DNA from: SAR202 cluster bacterium | Lineage (GTDB): Bacteria; Chloroflexota; Dehalococcoidia; Lucifugimonadales; GCA-2712585 | Assembly (NCBI GenBank): GCA_016872285.1 | Contig: VGZZ01000004.1 | Location: 41,890 to 105,889 of the forward strand | Reading direction: 5' to 3' | Length of the DNA: 64,000 nt | Shown: positions 40,282-47,973 of the stretch, in pieces | How the letters are laid out: every line of letters begins with the position of its first letter | Numbering within the stretch: the stretch's first letter is position 1 | Position numbers and translations under genes: made by a program | The notes under the pieces: generated by a model | Database searches by the model: none | Seen by the model: the letters and a program-made list of their open reading frames with translations, nothing else | Told to the model about the DNA's origin: nothing

Positions 40282-40833
40282 ATGCGGTTCTGGAAAACGC
40301 GTCCCCTTTGGTTGATATCGGCTCTTGCCATAGCCCTGGTAACTCTAGCTGCCTGCGGCGACGGCGCCGACGACGAGCTGGCTGCCAAAGACCAGCAAAT
40401 CGCCAGCCTGCAGGCCCAGTTAAGCGGCTCTCAAAAGAACAGCGCCTACTGGACGCAGCTTACGTCCCTGATGAAGCCTGTCGAAATGACGTCCATGACA
40501 GACCACCGCGCTTTCATGCTTCCCACCGGCGGAGTCCTGGCCCTGCACTTTGACAACATGGACCTGAATAAAGCCGAGAACCTCAACTGGGTCGTCCTGG
40601 GTGTCCCGGGTAAGTTCTGCAAAGCCGACCAGCAGCGCGTCGAGGCGCAGTTCGGGCCCGGATTCACCCATTTCCACGACATGATGAACGACACCCACGG
40701 TGGCGCTCCCGGCGCTGAAGGTGTCTGGTTTGTTCATACCGCCGTACGCGACTTCGAGTCTCCTATGTCCGGAGGAGCGGTCAAGCAAGGTATAGACAAC
40801 AACTTCATGCCCACTCCCGCAACCGACTGCTAA
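40282..40833 (+). CDS. Hypothetical lipoprotein with coiled coil
   Basis: A 183-residue secreted lipoprotein: a basic N-terminus (MRFWKTRPLW), a hydrophobic stretch and the lipobox LAAC at about residues 22-25. A short coiled coil follows (AAKDQQIASLQAQLSG). The rest contains many H, M and D (THFHDMMNDTHGG, VWFVHTAV), suggesting metal or haem contacts. I do not recognise a family. It precedes a cytochrome c lipoprotein and the DUF3179 selenoprotein candidate on the same strand, so it probably belongs to the same redox group. Confidence 0.75.
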   Translation: MRFWKTRPLWLISALAIALVTLAACGDGADDELAAKDQQIASLQAQLSGSQKNSAYWTQLTSLMKPVEMTSMTDHRAFMLPTGGVLALHFDNMDLNKAENLNWVVLGVPGKFCKADQQRVEAQFGPGFTHFHDMMNDTHGGAPGAEGVWFVHTAVRDFESPMSGGAVKQGIDNNFMPTPATDC

Positions 40834-40953
40834 CAGCCAGACAATTTCAGCCCAATGCTGGCGTTTAGCCTTCTATCAGGGCGGCATGTCTACGTCTACA
40901 AACTCGCTAAGCGTGCCGCCTCTTATCAAGCCTTGTATTGGAGGCCGTCGATT

Positions 40954-41376
40954 ATGAAAGTCCTCGGAATTATAGTTGTTTTCCTGGTTATGGGCGGCAT
41001 GGTCGCCTGCGCCGGCCCCACTGCCACTCCAACACACCTCCCAATCCCCACTCCGTCCCCAACCCACGAGCATGTAACCCTGAGCCCAGAGGCCGGCGCC
41101 CAGCTAGCCAGGCAAATGGGCTGTTCCGCCTGCCACTCCATCGATGGCAACCCCAGCGTCGGCCCCACATGGAAAGGCCTCTTTAGCCGCAGCCGCCTCC
41201 TTTCCGACGGTTCCACCGTCACCGCTGACGAGGCCTATATCCAGGAGTCCATCCTCTCTCCTAACGCTAAAATAGCCCAGGGGTTCAACCCAGGCATCAT
41301 GCCCCAGGACTTTCGCGATAAGCTCTCGGACCAGGAAGTCCAGGCCGTAATTGAATACATCAAGACTCTGCGTTAA
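40954..41376 (+). CDS. Cytochrome c lipoprotein
   Basis: A 140-residue class I c-type cytochrome. The lipobox is MVAC at residues 17-20 (VMGGMVACAGP), followed by a proline/threonine linker. The haem motif CSACH is in MGCSACHSIDGNPSVGPTW, and the distal methionine is in NPGIMPQDF. The start is ATG 40954, with GGAGG upstream; a longer frame from 40855 has none. Haem attachment would need the Ccm system encoded at 45-48 kb. The next gene starts immediately after its stop. Confidence 0.9.
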   Translation: MKVLGIIVVFLVMGGMVACAGPTATPTHLPIPTPSPTHEHVTLSPEAGAQLARQMGCSACHSIDGNPSVGPTWKGLFSRSRLLSDGSTVTADEAYIQESILSPNAKIAQGFNPGIMPQDFRDKLSDQEVQAVIEYIKTLR

Positions 41377-42663
41377 ATGGTTAAATCCATGGCCCGTCTC
41401 GCCAAAGTAGCAAAATCCCTCAGATGGGGGGCCATGTCCATTATTTTTGCTTTGGCCCTCATACTGGCATGCACTAGTCAAGCCACCGACAGCCCCGCAT
41501 CCTCACCGCCGGCTTCTTCCCCAGATGCCAATGCCGCCGGCATCCCTGAAGCTGTGAAATCGCCGGTGGTAAGACCCACACCCATCAGCCAGGAACAGTT
41601 AGACGGTGAACTGAACAGGGCGCAGTTCGAAGCGTCAGACTGGCCCGACACGGACTTCCGCATCCGGACCATCCCCCTTGACGAGTTCACGGGCGGCGGT
41701 CCGGGTAGAGACGATATCCCTCCCATCGACCATCCTTTTTTCGAGTCTGTTGTTGAAGCCGGCGAGTGGCTCTCCGATAATGAGTTGGTCCAGGTCGTTG
41801 AAATCAACGGGGACGCCCGGGCCTACCCCCAGCAGGTCCTTATTTGGCACGAAATCGTCAATGACACCGTTGGGGGTGAGCCGGTCACCATTACTTATTG
41901 ACCACTTTGCAACACCGCCTTCGTGTTTAGGCGGACGGTGAACGGCACAGTCCTGGACTTCGGGACCAGCGGCCTTCTGCGCTTTAGTAATCTTGTGATG
42001 TATGATCGGCAGACTCATTCGTGGTGGCAGGAGTTTAGCGGAGAGGCCATCGTGGGCGAAATGACCGGTCACAAGTTGGAATTACTGGCCCTTGAAATAG
42101 TACCCTGGAAAGAGTTTAAAGCCGCCTTCCCTCAGGGCCAGGTTTTATCAAGGAGAACAGGACATAGCCGCCCTTATGGTCTAAATCCTTATGTTTTGTA
42201 CGATACTTCGGACCCCTTTTTATTTGAAGGGCCTCGCGATGTTAGGCTGCCGCCAACGGAGCGCGTAGTGGGAATTGACAAAAGTGACCTGTCCATTGCG
42301 GTGCCATACTCGGTCCTAGAGGAGCGCAGGGTGGTCCATCTGTCGCTGGCTGGAGAGGAACTCGTCGTATTTTTTAAAAAGGGCGCAACCTCGTCCTTAG
42401 ACAACAGGTCCATAAAGTCGGGCAGGGACGTTGGCGCCGTTGGAGTTTTCAGCCCCCATCTGGATGGCCAAAGGCTCACCTTCCAACCCCACGGCGAGGA
42501 GATTATGGATGAGCAAACCGGGAGTACATGGACTCTTTTGGGGCGGGCAGAGTCAGGTCCCCTGGCGGGCCGTCAGCTTGACTCTGTGGTCCACCGCGCT
42601 GGTTCCTTCTGGTTCAGCTGGGTCACCTACCGGCCTGACACCCTTATCTACAGACTTCAGTAA
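41377..42663 (+). CDS. DUF3179 lipoprotein, selenoprotein candidate (Sec175)
   Basis: A 428-residue DUF3179 protein if TGA 41899-41901 is read as selenocysteine. The N-terminus has a signal with lipobox ILAC (about residues 31-34). The DUF3179 core follows: VNDTVGGEPVTITY, then U, then PLCNTAFVFRR, DFGTSGLLRFSNLVMYDRQT, WWQEFSGEAIVGEMTGHKLE. Family members have CPLC here, so the TGA stands for the first cysteine (UPLC). The frame continues without break to TAA 42663. A hairpin 13 nt after the TGA may be a SECIS. Function unknown; a thiol/selenol redox role is inferred. It follows the cytochrome gene directly. Confidence 0.85.
41915..41934 (+). promoter_or_regulatory. Candidate SECIS hairpin, DUF3179 gene
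   Basis: CCGCC (41915-41919) pairs with GGCGG (41930-41934) around the loop TTCGTGTTTA. It begins 13 nt after the TGA, the range of bacterial SECIS elements. The stem is short and the loop larger than in E. coli fdhF, so the call is moderate. Confidence 0.5.
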
Positions 42664-42733
42664 CCTTAAGGAAACTTACGATTTATCTAGTATAGTACGG
42701 TCAATAGAGCAGCAAGTTAAAAGGAGGCAGATT

Positions 42734-43360
42734 ATGGCATACGTGTCCGTGGTTGCCTATCGCCAGGCCAAAGGCTTGTTAAAAGATATTTATGACGAGT
42801 ATCTAACCTCTCGTGGGCGCATCGGTAACGTCATGGCGGTGAGTAGCCTGCGGCCTAAAACGCTGCGCGCCCTTCAAGACCTTAACGACGCAGTAATGAA
42901 GGACGATACCTCAGGCCTCACGGAAGCCGAAAAACAAATGTTCGCCACCCTGGTGTCAGCCATAAACAAATGCCAGTATTGAACTGTGGCTCACGCAGAG
43001 GCTCTGCGTAAGGCTGATCCCAACTCGCATGTCGAAGGAATTTTTGGACTGGACTACCGCAACGCCGGGTTTTCTCCCAGGCAAGTCGCCATGCTCGAGT
43101 TCGCCGAGCACCTCACTCGCGACCCCTCAACTATCACGGAGGTTTACCACCTGGAACTCCGCAACTTGGGATGGCGGGACGAAGATATCATTGATATGGT
43201 TCACGTCGTGGCCCTTTATAACTATATGGTGCGTATAGCTGATGGGCTGGGCGCAGAGATGGAAGCAGGGCGGGAATGGGAACCCGTCTCGGAGAAGTTG
43301 CCCTTTAAGGAAGGCCAGAAAAATAAGACTTTCGTGAACCTGGTAAGACCGCCGAAGTAA
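42734..43360 (+). CDS. AhpD-like peroxidase-related selenoprotein candidate (Sec83)
   Basis: A 208-residue protein of the carboxymuconolactone decarboxylase/AhpD superfamily, 'peroxidase-related' branch, if TGA 42980-42982 is read as selenocysteine. The active-site helix reads SAINKCQY-U-TVAHAEALRK, where relatives have CxYC and a histidine, so Sec replaces the second cysteine of CxxC. The C-terminal half (SPRQVAMLEFAEHLTRDPS, GWRDEDIIDMVHVVALYNYM) is normal and in the same frame. The start ATG 42734 has a perfect AAGGAGG. A 17-nt hairpin 10 nt after the TGA matches the E. coli SECIS layout. Probably a peroxide-reducing selenoenzyme. Confidence 0.88.
42993..43009 (+). promoter_or_regulatory. 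SECIS hairpin, AhpD-like gene
   Basis: ACGCAG-AGGCT-CTGCGT is a perfect 6-bp stem with a 5-nt loop starting 10 nt after the TGA. The E. coli fdhF minimal SECIS is a 17-nt hairpin starting 11 nt after its TGA with an AGGTC-like loop. Size, distance and the GG in the loop all agree. Confidence 0.75.
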
Positions 43361-43386
43361 TTGTAATTAAGCCGGAGAGAAGCTTA

Positions 43387-43695
43387 TCAAGACGTCATCT
43401 CCTGAACAGCGTTTGGTGCGCGGCGTCTATCGCGAGAGTTTCTACAGGTTCCCTCACGGCTCCCTTCCGGCCTACAGATGACCTTGGTCGGCTTGCCAGT
43501 CGTTGCTGTTTGTTTCGATGCGCACGGGACACCGCCGTAAGAACAAAAAACACAGCATTGCCCGCCCTTGGACCCAATTGTGTTGCCGCAGCCGGCGCAC
43601 TCATAGTAGATCTGTCAAGCGTTCTCAGGCATTTCAGCCCTCTGGACATGCCTGCACAATGGGCACTTTAAATTTGTTTGAAGGATGAGTTTCAT
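43387..43695 (-). CDS. GDCCVxC-type selenoprotein candidate (Sec27)
   Basis: A 102-codon gene on the minus strand hidden by an internal TGA (43617-43615). It starts at ATG 43695 behind GGAGG and reads LKCPLCRHVQRAEMPENA-U-QIYYECAGCG, then GGQCCVFCSYGGVPC. This matches the GDCCVxC family, whose members have MPTDACQ at this point, so the TGA replaces that cysteine. Two CxxC pairs and the CCVFC cluster suggest metal or selenol chemistry. The family is ~70 residues; here a basic ~40-residue tail follows, ending in TGA-TAA. It is the last gene of an operon with a MerT-like protein. Confidence 0.8.
43580..43600 (-). promoter_or_regulatory. Candidate SECIS hairpin, GDCCVxC gene
   Basis: On the minus strand GTG-C-GCCG-GCTG-CGGC-AA-CAC folds into a GCCG/CGGC stem with loop GCTG, extended by GTG/CAC across a small internal loop. 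It begins 14 nt after the TGA. Confidence 0.5.
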
Positions 43696-43720
43696 TAGAC
43701 CTCCGGGTAGCTTCCGCCAG

Positions 43721-44086
43721 TTAGCCTTCCAGCAACGGTATGACCAGCAGGTTCAGGACGGCAAAAATTCCCGTGAAACTCACCAGGACAAGTAGCGGCA
43801 CCCTTTGACGGTTGGCCGCATAACCCTCTATCGAGCAGGCCTTCCTGCTCCTGCTTACTAGCCATAAAATCCAAATCCCAGCTATCGCCAACCCAACAAT
43901 CTGGGCTAGCCTCTGGTAGTCTTGTAGCCGGTAAAGGGATGCCGCTGTTCCAGCGCTGGTTCCAATGGCTACGGCTGCCGCCCCTGGAAGACAGCATAGG
44001 CTGGCGACCACCGCTCCCACAGTGCCCCCCGCAACAGAGCGAACTGTAAATCTAGGCTGGGTTGATGTTCCCTTTTTCATGCCCAT
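43721..44086 (-). CDS. MerT-like small membrane protein
   Basis: A 121-residue protein with three hydrophobic segments: residues 15-40, 55-78 and 95-118. The first contains a vicinal cysteine pair in VVASLCCLPGAAAVAIG, the position of the mercury-binding CC of MerT. A third cysteine is in the loop (RKACSIEGY). It may carry a soft metal or metalloid. It lies 12 bases after the upstream membrane protein gene and 25 bases before the GDCCVxC gene. The start is ATG 44086 or ATG 44080. Assignment to MerT proper is tentative. Confidence 0.65.
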   Translation of the reverse strand: MGMKKGTSTQPRFTVRSVAGGTVGAVVASLCCLPGAAAVAIGTSAGTAASLYRLQDYQRLAQIVGLAIAGIWILWLVSRSRKACSIEGYAANRQRVPLLVLVSFTGIFAVLNLLVIPLLEG

Positions 44087-44098
44087 TAGTCACTAAAA

Positions 44099-44542
44099 CT
44101 AAACAAATGCCCCGTACACCAGGGCCACCACCAGCCCAAAGAGCATGTGCCCCATCAGCGAGCCTATTATCCCTTTGGGCCCGGCCTTCGTTGGATTCTC
44201 CATGCGTCCCGCCTTCACCTCCTTGTGCATAAACATCATCATCGCCATCCCCACCATAGCTACCAGGAAATGTACTGCGCCAAAGATGAGTCCGCTCCAC
44301 CATGTGACGTCAACGTCCAAACCCTCCCATACCAGCCCGTAGATTATGGCGAAGATGACGCCGTTCATGAAGTGCATCATCATACCCAATGCGAACGCAG
44401 TGCTTCCTTGCGGAAGGAACATTGACCCTAGCATCTGGGCTATATCCATCTTCGCCATCCCCATCATCGGAGCCGAATACATGATCACGGTGATGGCCGC
44501 TGTGCCGGCTAGCCCTGCCACAATAATTCCCAGCCAGTCCAT
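44099..44542 (-). CDS. Methionine-rich multi-pass membrane protein (DUF6789-like)
   Basis: A 147-residue protein with four membrane segments (about residues 5-25, 45-70, 82-104, 122-145). It has many methionines and histidines facing the membrane (SAPMMGMAKMDIAQMLGSMF, LGMMMHFMNG, MVGMAMMMFMHKE, LMGHMLFGL). The pattern resembles uncharacterised DUF6789/YagU-like membrane proteins. Methionine clusters could bind copper or another soft metal, but that is inference. It is the first gene of the leftward operon with the MerT-like and GDCCVxC genes. Confidence 0.65.
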   Translation of the reverse strand: MDWLGIIVAGLAGTAAITVIMYSAPMMGMAKMDIAQMLGSMFLPQGSTAFALGMMMHFMNGVIFAIIYGLVWEGLDVDVTWWSGLIFGAVHFLVAMVGMAMMMFMHKEVKAGRMENPTKAGPKGIIGSLMGHMLFGLVVALVYGAFV

Positions 44543-44969
44543 TCCTGCCTCCTTGCGCCTTGTCTCTTAATTATTTGATGAGAGAAAGGGAAATGAGGTT
44601 CACAAAAAGGACTCGCCTCAGTGACATCTGCCCCTTTACTTAAACTCTCCGCTCCCGTTATCCTCCCCCCATGACCGCGTCACTTAATCCTACATGCCCA
44701 CTTTTGTCACCAGGCCAACCTGGAAAGTCCTGGACTCTCATTCGTTCCTGATTCGTTTGTCAAATAAAAAAGATGTTAAAAGGGTCAGCTACAAAACGAA
44801 TAGCTGGCGGGAGGTTGTTTTGGGGCGCTTTAGGCGCGGAAAGAGACCTTAATTTAGAGAAACAACCTGTTAGAAGAGGATTCGTTTCGCCCCTTACAAA
44901 AACGAATAAGAGGTCAAAAGAATGATTTAGCACAATCCAACCCCGCCCCCACCCGTCCGCGATGGCCCC
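44543..44969. other. Non-coding control region with AAACGAAT sites
   Basis: These 427 bases lie upstream of the leftward membrane-protein operon and beyond the end of ccmE. They hold five copies of an ATTCGTT(T)/AAACGAAT element, a CCAGG/CCTGG hairpin (about 44710) and GCGC-TTTAG-GCGC (about 44825). No gene or tRNA-Sec is seen. Confidence 0.6.
44740..44907. promoter_or_regulatory. Array of ATTCGTTT/AAACGAAT sites
   Basis: Copies: ATTCGTT 44740-44746, ATTCGTTT 44751-44758, AAACGAAT 44794-44801, ATTCGTTT 44880-44887, AAACGAAT 44900-44907. On the minus strand the first two are a direct repeat right after a perfect TTGACA (44763-44758). This looks like an operator set for the leftward operon. 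The regulator is unknown. Confidence 0.5.
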
Positions 44970-45443
44970 CTAAGACCCTGACCCCTGCTCCGCCTTCTGC
45001 GCTTCTTCCAGCGCCTGGTACTTGGTGGGACACAACACGCTCACCGTCTCCGCCTCAAAGGCACCGTGGGGGTTATAGCGGCCCTGCAAGATGATGTCTG
45101 AATGCGGGTTGAAGAACAGGTCCGGCACCACACCGACATACGTGGCGGGTAACTCGGCGCCGCCCGCCGTCAGGGTGAACACCGCCCTGGTGCCGCCGTC
45201 CTCGCGAACAAAGGTGTCCGGCTCCAGCTTCCCCTTCACCCTGAAACTGCGTCCATCCTTCTCCCCCTCAAAAGCATGTAGTTCATCGACGGTGAGGTAG
45301 TAGCTGGTGCTGCCTGAGAATGCCGCATAGCCTAGGTAAGACACCGCCAGGGCTATCACCACCGCCAGGACCACCAGCCGCCCTCGCCCGCTCAGGAAGG
45401 AGCGGCTGGGCGGTGGGCTATTTGGCGCAGGATTATTGATCAT
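44970..45443 (-). CDS. ccmE: Cytochrome c maturation protein CcmE, CxxxY type
   Basis: A 157-residue haem chaperone with one N-terminal membrane segment (residues ~22-42) and a periplasmic OB-fold domain (FRVKGKLEPDTFVRE, YVGVVPDLF, ILQGRYNPHGAFEAETV). The haem-binding motif at the end is CPTKY, the CxxxY form found in archaea and a few bacteria, instead of the HxxxY of E. coli CcmE. It ends the ccmABCDE operon; 59 bases separate it from ccmD. ccmF, ccmG and ccmH are not in the window. Confidence 0.9.
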   Translation of the reverse strand: MINNPAPNSPPPSRSFLSGRGRLVVLAVVIALAVSYLGYAAFSGSTSYYLTVDELHAFEGEKDGRSFRVKGKLEPDTFVREDGGTRAVFTLTAGGAELPATYVGVVPDLFFNPHSDIILQGRYNPHGAFEAETVSVLCPTKYQALEEAQKAEQGSGS

Positions 45444-45502
45444 ATCTTCACGTCGAATTTCGTCACGTCCATGTTATAGGCCTGTAGTAGCTTTGGCAAC
45501 CT

Positions 45503-45685
45503 CTAGCGGGTCGAAGTACCCCCCTCTTTGTCGCGCCGCCGCAGTTCCTCCCGCAGCGCCCTCACCTCCCGCTCCACCTCATGGTGCCGCCGCCATGCCA
45601 TGAACGCGAAGCCGAAGAACACCGCCCAAGCTATCGCATAGGCGGCGAACAGGTACGGTATGTTGTTGGCAGGTGTGTCGAACAT
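45503..45685 (-). CDS. ccmD: Cytochrome c maturation protein CcmD-like
   Basis: A 60-residue protein with one membrane segment (IPYLFAAYAIAWAVFFGFAF) followed by a charged helix (VEREVRALREELRRRDKE). This is the CcmD form, which helps release holo-CcmE from CcmAB-C. Its identity rests on size, topology and position between ccmC and ccmE; it begins three bases after ccmC ends. Confidence 0.8.
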   Translation of the reverse strand: MFDTPANNIPYLFAAYAIAWAVFFGFAFMAWRRHHEVEREVRALREELRRRDKEGGTSTR

Positions 45686-45688
45686 GTC

Positions 45689-46435
45689 TTATCGCCTCGT
45701 TTCCCTCTCGACTTGATATCGCGCCGCCCTTAACTCGTCCTCCATCCTGCGAGTGCTCATGCGCTGCCACAGCAGGTAGGCGAAGAGGAAGGAGAAGGCC
45801 AGCAGTGAGAAGTAAAGCGTCACTCGCATATCGGAGTGCAGACTACCCTCTATAGTGCCGCTGCCTATGACCAGACGCTGGTGCTGTGTCCGCCACCAGT
45901 TCACAGCGAAGTACACTATCGGCACGTCGATGAACCCCACCACCCCCACCACCGCCGAGTACAGCGCTGCCTGCGACCGATTGGGGCTGTACGCCCTCAG
46001 CATCAAATACCCTACGTATATCAGCCACAGCACCAGCGTCGTCGTCAGTCGCGCGTCCCACGTCCACCAGATGCCCCACACCGGCTTGGCCCATATCGGC
46101 CCCGTGATCAGCACCAGACTGGTGAACACCACCCCGATCTCCGCCGCCGAGCTCGCCAGGTTGTCCCACTTCGTGTCCCGCTTCCAAAGGTACATCACGC
46201 TGCCGATGAACACCAACCCGAAGGCTGTAAAGGCCAGCCACGCCATAGGCACGTGGATGTAGAAGATGCGCTGCACGTGGCCCATCACCGCCTCGGTAGG
46301 CGCCCACATGAAGATGAGGTACATATCTACCAGCATCAACACTGACGCCAACGCCAGCAACACTAGCGATACCGGAATTGCTCTGCCGGAGGCTCTTGCC
46401 GATACGGCGGGTGCTGTCTTCTCGACTGTGCTCAA
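45689..46435 (-). CDS. ccmC: Haem exporter protein CcmC
   Basis: A 248-residue inner-membrane protein of the CcsA/CcmC haem-handling family with six membrane segments. The WWD motif GIWWTWDARLT is at about residues 122-132, with periplasmic histidines at FYIHVPMAW and around SLHSD. It loads haem onto CcmE. It follows ccmB with no gap. Confidence 0.93.
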   Translation of the reverse strand: MSTVEKTAPAVSARASGRAIPVSLVLLALASVLMLVDMYLIFMWAPTEAVMGHVQRIFYIHVPMAWLAFTAFGLVFIGSVMYLWKRDTKWDNLASSAAEIGVVFTSLVLITGPIWAKPVWGIWWTWDARLTTTLVLWLIYVGYLMLRAYSPNRSQAALYSAVVGVVGFIDVPIVYFAVNWWRTQHQRLVIGSGTIEGSLHSDMRVTLYFSLLAFSFLFAYLLWQRMSTRRMEDELRAARYQVERETRR

Positions 46436-47113
46436 CTACTCCTCCATGACCAGTCCGAATACCCACGGGCACACAAACAGGAACACGACGTCAAATACAG
46501 CCATCAGTTGCAGCCACCGGCCCGCGCCCATGGCCCCCACTACATCGCCCACCGCGCCTGTTGACACCTCCACCGCCCCGATGATCAAAGGCGCCACCAC
46601 CGGAAAGAACAGCACCGGCAGCATAATCTCTCTTGACCGAGTGTTCACCGCGATGGCCGAGAACAGCGTCCCCACAATGGCGAAGCCCAGCGTCGCCAGC
46701 CCCATCGCTACGCCCATCTCCCACGTAAACGCCGAGTAGTCGAAGAGGATGATAAACGCCGGCAGCAGGAGCGCCTCTATCACGGCCATGAACAGGAACA
46801 GCGACAGCATCTTGCCGAAATACAGCGAGTCGCGGCTCACCGGGCACAGCAGCAGCCCGTCCAGGCTCCCCTTGTCTTTTTCGATTACGAAGGCCCGGCT
46901 CATCGCCAGCACCCCCGCGAAGGCGAAAGCCACCCATAGCACCCCCGGCGCCAGCGCGTCCACCGTCCTCGCTTCTATATCTAGCGCAAAGTTAAAGACC
47001 ACCACCGTCAGCAGCGCAAACACCAGCGAAGATATAAGCACGTCCCTGCTGCGAAGCTCCAGCATCACGTCCTTCCACGCCAGGACCAGGGCAGGCCTCA
47101 CCAGGGCGGTCAC
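46436..47113 (-). CDS. ccmB: Haem exporter protein CcmB
   Basis: A 225-residue, six-segment membrane subunit of the CcmAB ABC complex that drives release of holo-CcmE. It starts MTALVRPALVLAWKDVMLEL and has RSRDVLISSLVFALLTVVVF and FVIEKDKGSLDGLLLCPVSR, characteristic of CcmB. It overlaps ccmA by four bases. Confidence 0.93.
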   Translation of the reverse strand: MTALVRPALVLAWKDVMLELRSRDVLISSLVFALLTVVVFNFALDIEARTVDALAPGVLWVAFAFAGVLAMSRAFVIEKDKGSLDGLLLCPVSRDSLYFGKMLSLFLFMAVIEALLLPAFIILFDYSAFTWEMGVAMGLATLGFAIVGTLFSAIAVNTRSREIMLPVLFFPVVAPLIIGAVEVSTGAVGDVVGAMGAGRWLQLMAVFDVVFLFVCPWVFGLVMEE

Positions 47114-47838
47114 GCCGCCACCTCCACCCTGCGCAGATACGCGCCACGCAGGTGAGCCTCATTAACCTCATGCCTCTCAGCTCTATATACAATCCTTCCG
47201 TCACCCAGCACAGCCACCTCGTCAGCCCAGGCCAGCCCCACCTCTACGTTATGGGTCGCCATGACTACCGTCCGAGACCGCTCTGCCCCGCCGATGATTA
47301 CATTGCGCAAGCCCTCCAGCGCCTCCGCGTCCAACCCCGACTCCGGCTCGTCCAGCAGCAAGATCGGCGGGTCGTGCAGAATAGCCCTGGCGATGGCTAG
47401 GCGCTTCTGCATTCCATGGGACAGCGTCCGCGCCCGCTGGTCTGCCCTCTGCCGCAGCCCCACCTGCCCCAAGACCTGGTCTATCCGCGGTCCCAGTCCC
47501 TTCAACCCAAAAATGCGGCCAAAGAACCGCAGGTTCTCTTCGCATGTGAGGTCTTCATAAATCATCGGGCTGTGGGCCACCACCCCAATCATCCCGCGAA
47601 TGGCCGCCGGCGACTGGCCCCGCTCTATACCTCCAACCCAAATCTTTCCGCCGTCTGGCCTGTACTGGGTTGACAACAGACGAAGGAGGGTGGTCTTGCC
47701 CGACCCATTAGCCCCGAAGATAGTGAGTCTCCTGCCCCAGTCCAGTGTCAGGTCCAAGCCATTAAGTACAGGGTACTCACCAAAGCCTTTAACCAGGCCC
47801 TGGACTTTGATGGCGTAAGTTGGCGACGTGCCGTTCAA
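47110..47838 (-). CDS. ccmA: Cytochrome c biogenesis ATPase CcmA
   Basis: A 242-residue ABC ATPase. Walker A is FGANGSGKTTLLRLL, the signature LSHGMQKRLAIARA and Walker B ILLLDEPESGLDAEAL; the switch histidine is in MATHNVE. It powers CcmB and heads the leftward ccmA-B-C-D-E operon. Its substrate identity rests on the operon. Confidence 0.93.
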   Translation of the reverse strand: MNGTSPTYAIKVQGLVKGFGEYPVLNGLDLTLDWGRRLTIFGANGSGKTTLLRLLSTQYRPDGGKIWVGGIERGQSPAAIRGMIGVVAHSPMIYEDLTCEENLRFFGRIFGLKGLGPRIDQVLGQVGLRQRADQRARTLSHGMQKRLAIARAILHDPPILLLDEPESGLDAEALEGLRNVIIGGAERSRTVVMATHNVEVGLAWADEVAVLGDGRIVYRAERHEVNEAHLRGAYLRRVEVAA

Positions 47839-47973
47839 AACTCACCATGGAATCAGGTCTGCGATTGGAGTAATTATACTCGAGCGCTATTAGCAGCTTG
47901 TTCATGCCTCTTAAGTGAGGCATAACCAGGATATTAGTATGTGAAACTTTTATCAACTCGTGACAATTTCCGT

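Noticed and set aside
41899..41901. Treating the TGA as a true stop, giving two DUF3179 fragments
   Set aside because: The frame resumes directly with conserved DUF3179 sequence, the TGA replaces a conserved Cys, and two neighbouring genes show the same pattern.
43503..43688. A 61-codon + strand open frame opposite the GDCCVxC gene
   Set aside because: Basic low-complexity product; the minus strand encodes the recognisable cysteine-rich protein once TGA is read through.
44543..44969. A tRNA-Sec gene in the gap near the selenoprotein genes
   Set aside because: No TCA anticodon loop in a tRNA-like context or long acceptor arm is seen.
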